Assembly (NCBI RefSeq): GCF_001662305.1 | Contig: NZ_BDEP01000013.1 | Location: 1-64,000 of the forward strand | Direction of reading: 5' to 3' | DNA length: 64,000 nt | DNA from: Halomonas caseinilytica | Lineage (GTDB): Bacteria; Pseudomonadota; Gammaproteobacteria; Pseudomonadales; Halomonadaceae | Shown here: in pieces, positions 61,956-64,000 of the stretch | Layout: each line of letters begins with the position of its first letter | How positions within the stretch are numbered: position 1 is the first letter of the stretch | Position numbers and translations under genes: made by a program | Notes under the pieces: generated by a model | Seen by the model: the letters and a program-made list of their open reading frames with translations, nothing else | The model's database searches: none | What the model was told of the DNA's origin: nothing

Positions 61956-63626
61956 TCACGACGTTTCGCTTTCCTCGTCACGCAACTCGCGACGCAACAC
62001 CTTGCCGACATTGGTCTTTGGCAGTTCGTCACGGAACACGACCTGACGCGGCACCTTGTAGGCAGCGAGTTCCTGCTTGCACCAGCGACGCAGGGTCTCG
62101 GCATCGAGCTGCGGATCCTTGGCCACCACGAACAGCTTGATCGCCTCGCCGCTGTCCTCGTCCGGCACACCCACGGCGGCCGATTCCACCACTCCCGGAT
62201 GCATGGCCACCACATCCTCGATCTCGTTGGGATACACATTGAAGCCGGACACCAGAATCATGTCCTTCTTGCGGTCGACGATGCGGATATAGCCATCGTC
62301 CTGCAGCAGCGCGATGTCGCCGGTATGGAACCAGCCGTCGGCATCGATCGCCTTGGCAGTCTCATCGTCGCGATTCCAGTAGCCCTTCATCACCTGGGGA
62401 CCACGAACGCACAGTTCCCCGGCCTCTCCCCAAGGCAGATCGTTGCCCTCGAGGTCCACCACCTTCACCGAGGTGCCGGCCACCGGCTTGCCGATGGTCC
62501 CGAGCTGGATGGCGTCGATCGGATTGAAGCTGACGATGGGCGATGTCTCGGTCAGGCCATAGCCTTCCGCCACGGCACAGCCGGTGACTTCCTCCCAACG
62601 CTTGGCAGCCGCCTTGGTCAGGGCCATGCCGCCGGAAATGGTCAGCCGCAGCGACGAAAAGTCCAGAGCTCGGAAGTCCTCGCGATTGCACAGGGCATTG
62701 AACAAGGTGTTGAGGCCGATGAAGCCGGAGAAGTCGAGCGACTTCAGCTCCTTGACGAAAGCGTCCAGGTCACGCGGATTGGTGATCAGCACCGAATGGT
62801 TGCCCGTCTCCAGCATGAACAGGCAATTCACCGTGAAGGTGTAGATATGATAGACGGGCAACGGTGCGATGATGGTTTCGCCGCCCTCGTGCAAGCCCTT
62901 GCCGATGGCCTGGCGAGCCTGAAGCATGTTAGCCACCAGGTTGCCATGCGTCAGCATGGTTCCCTTGGCCAGCCCCGTGGTACCGCCCGTGTACTGCAGG
63001 GCCGCGATATCGTCGCCCCCCCGGCTCGCCTCACGATGTTCCAGGCCGGCGCCGAGCCGCAGCGCACGCCGCAAGGGCACGGCCTGAGGCAGGCCATAGG
63101 CCGGCACCATCTTCTTGACGTACTTGACCACGGCATTGATCAGTTGGCGCTTGGGAAAACCGTGCAGATCGCCAAGCTCGGTCACCACCAGGTGCTCGAT
63201 ATCGGTCTGTTCCAGCACCCGCTCCAGCTTGTCGGCCATATTGGCCAGGATGACGATGGCCCGTGCCCCGGAATCCTTGAACTGATGAGCCATTTCCCGC
63301 TCGGTGTACAGCGGATTGGTATTGACGACCACCATCCCGGCCCGCAGGGCACCGAAGACCGCCACGGGAAACTGCAGCGTATTGGGAAGCTGAATGGCAA
63401 TGCGATCGCCAGGCTCGAGGCTCGTCTCATGCTGCAACCAGGCCGCGAAATCACCGGAGAGCCGGTCCAGCTCGGCATAGCTGAGCGTCTGCCCCATGCA
63501 GCTGAAAGCGATATTGTCGGCAAAGCGCTCGACGCTGGCGTGAAAGACATCCAGCACCGAGGCGTAGTCGCCGGTGCCTTCCATGTCGGGGCCATTGAGA
63601 ATGGCCGGGTTGGCGTGCTCGTTCAT
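61956..63626 (-). CDS. fadD: Long-chain fatty acid-CoA ligase FadD
   Basis: ATG 63626 follows GGAG. The 556-residue enzyme has AMP-binding motifs YTGGTTGLAKGTMLTHGNL, EGYGLTETSPIVSFN, DGWFHTGDIALLQDDGYIRIVDRKKDMILVSGFNVYP (in part) and a C-terminal LPKTNVGKVLRREL. It activates long-chain fatty acids at the inner membrane for beta-oxidation, and would feed the acyl-CoA dehydrogenase cluster seen upstream. No FadR or PsrA site is obvious in its 100-bp leader. Confidence 0.93.
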   Translation of the reverse strand: MNEHANPAILNGPDMEGTGDYASVLDVFHASVERFADNIAFSCMGQTLSYAELDRLSGDFAAWLQHETSLEPGDRIAIQLPNTLQFPVAVFGALRAGMVVVNTNPLYTEREMAHQFKDSGARAIVILANMADKLERVLEQTDIEHLVVTELGDLHGFPKRQLINAVVKYVKKMVPAYGLPQAVPLRRALRLGAGLEHREASRGGDDIAALQYTGGTTGLAKGTMLTHGNLVANMLQARQAIGKGLHEGGETIIAPLPVYHIYTFTVNCLFMLETGNHSVLITNPRDLDAFVKELKSLDFSGFIGLNTLFNALCNREDFRALDFSSLRLTISGGMALTKAAAKRWEEVTGCAVAEGYGLTETSPIVSFNPIDAIQLGTIGKPVAGTSVKVVDLEGNDLPWGEAGELCVRGPQVMKGYWNRDDETAKAIDADGWFHTGDIALLQDDGYIRIVDRKKDMILVSGFNVYPNEIEDVVAMHPGVVESAAVGVPDEDSGEAIKLFVVAKDPQLDAETLRRWCKQELAAYKVPRQVVFRDELPKTNVGKVLRRELRDEESETS

Positions 63627-63725
63627 GGCGTTCTCCACGATTCGCGCCGACCCCGAGGTCGGCCATTGTTATTCTGGGACTACCCTATACCAGCAGGGCA
63701 CTGCAGTAAAACAGTCGATTGAAAC

Positions 63726-64000
63726 TCACGTATGATAGCGCCCTTGGATGTCGCCATCCCGCCAGACCAGCAGCTCGCCGGGCATCATGCGCACCCAGTT
63801 CTCGTTGTCGGTCAACGGCTCGGTGGCAATGACCGACACCACATCGTCGGGCGTGGTGTGTTCGGCGAAGTTCACTGCCAGTTCGGCATCAGACAGGCTC
63901 GCCCGCCCAAAGGGCGCCCGCCGGGTAATATGCGCCAGCTTGGTCGAACAATAGGTATAGAGATGCTCGCCGTCGGCGAGCAGCAGATTGAAGACGCCAT
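63726..64000 (-). CDS. Class II glutamine amidotransferase, YafJ-like (3' part only)
   Basis: The leftward frame running off the window end encodes 91 C-terminal residues: FNLLLADGEHLYTYCSTKL, then AHITRRAPFG, VNFAEHTTPDDVVSVIATEPLTDNENWVRM (in part) and PGELLVWRDG, ending GRYHT. This matches the conserved end of YafJ/DUF-type class II glutamine amidotransferases, whose N-terminal catalytic Cys would lie outside the window. The role is unknown; members have been linked to Yhf-type metabolite repair. Confidence 0.85.
   Translation of the reverse strand, partial: GVFNLLLADGEHLYTYCSTKLAHITRRAPFGRASLSDAELAVNFAEHTTPDDVVSVIATEPLTDNENWVRMMPGELLVWRDGDIQGRYHT

Noticed and set aside
1..64000. A CRISPR array or a replication origin
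   Set aside because: No series of regularly spaced short direct repeats with unique spacers, and no DnaA-box cluster or parAB-type genes were seen.

Overview
The window looks like a chromosomal segment of a high-GC gammaproteobacterium, most likely a member of the Halomonadaceae (Halomonas or a close relative). This is an inference from the gene complement (long-form PstC, FetAB, HrpA, FadD, MlaA, BioA and a DmdC-type acyl-CoA dehydrogenase, all with gammaproteobacterial character) and from the strong G/C bias at third codon positions. No marker gene fixes the genus.

Positions 1 to about 18,824 are the right-hand part of an integrated element, probably a siphovirus-type prophage. From the left it holds a VRR-NUC-type nuclease, a small secreted protein and a DUF2511-like protein. 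Two terminators follow, then a rightward tail module: a 2274-residue tape measure protein, two tail proteins, a probable receptor-binding protein and a small last gene. The tape measure protein carries ten canonical EF-hand loops in a 135-residue repeat with an exact 405-bp period. From 13.0 to 18.8 kb the element carries cargo: AT-rich leftward genes for membrane proteins (one broken by a frameshift and a stop), a truncated SRAP/YedK-like fragment, a Hint-domain protein, a secreted endonuclease/exonuclease/phosphatase-fold nuclease with helix-hairpin-helix motifs, and small leftward genes. Two copies of a nested stem-loop element abut the 3' ends of leftward genes. The right edge is the 3' 55 nt of a tRNA-Leu(UAG) gene (18770-18824), the expected attachment-site remnant. 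The integrase and the intact tRNA would lie left of the window.

Positions 18.8-31.9 kb hold single genes and short operons: a secreted esterase, a YjjA-like protein, a RibD/DHFR-like reductase, an Arg/Glu-rich lipoprotein, a nucleoside-recognition membrane protein, an Lrp/AsnC regulator, bioA with a BirA-type operator, a LysE exporter, a thiol-disulfide/peroxiredoxin-like protein, a GNAT-VOC fusion, a DUF523/TudS-like protein, two GNATs, an SDR and a VOC protein.

Positions 32.0-38.6 kb are a fatty-acid or carboxylate degradation cluster: acyl-CoA dehydrogenase, SDR, acyl-CoA synthetase, a TetR regulator and a divergent thiolase. Recognisable inverted repeats lie in its promoters. fetAB (iron export) follows.

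Positions 40.3-51.6 kb form a phosphorus/arsenic block: a phosphonate/phosphite-type ABC transporter (phnD-C-E-E), a convergent arsC-gapdh-arsJ-arsR operon for arsenate disposal as 1-arseno-3-phosphoglycerate, and pstSCAB with a Pho box but no phoU in view. Oxyanion uptake and detoxification of its toxic analogue are therefore encoded side by side. The remainder (51.6-64 kb) is housekeeping: a Bcr/CflA exporter, transaldolase, a PP2C phosphatase/STAS pair, MlaA, a KAS III-like enzyme, HrpA, FadD and the end of a YafJ-type glutamine amidotransferase.
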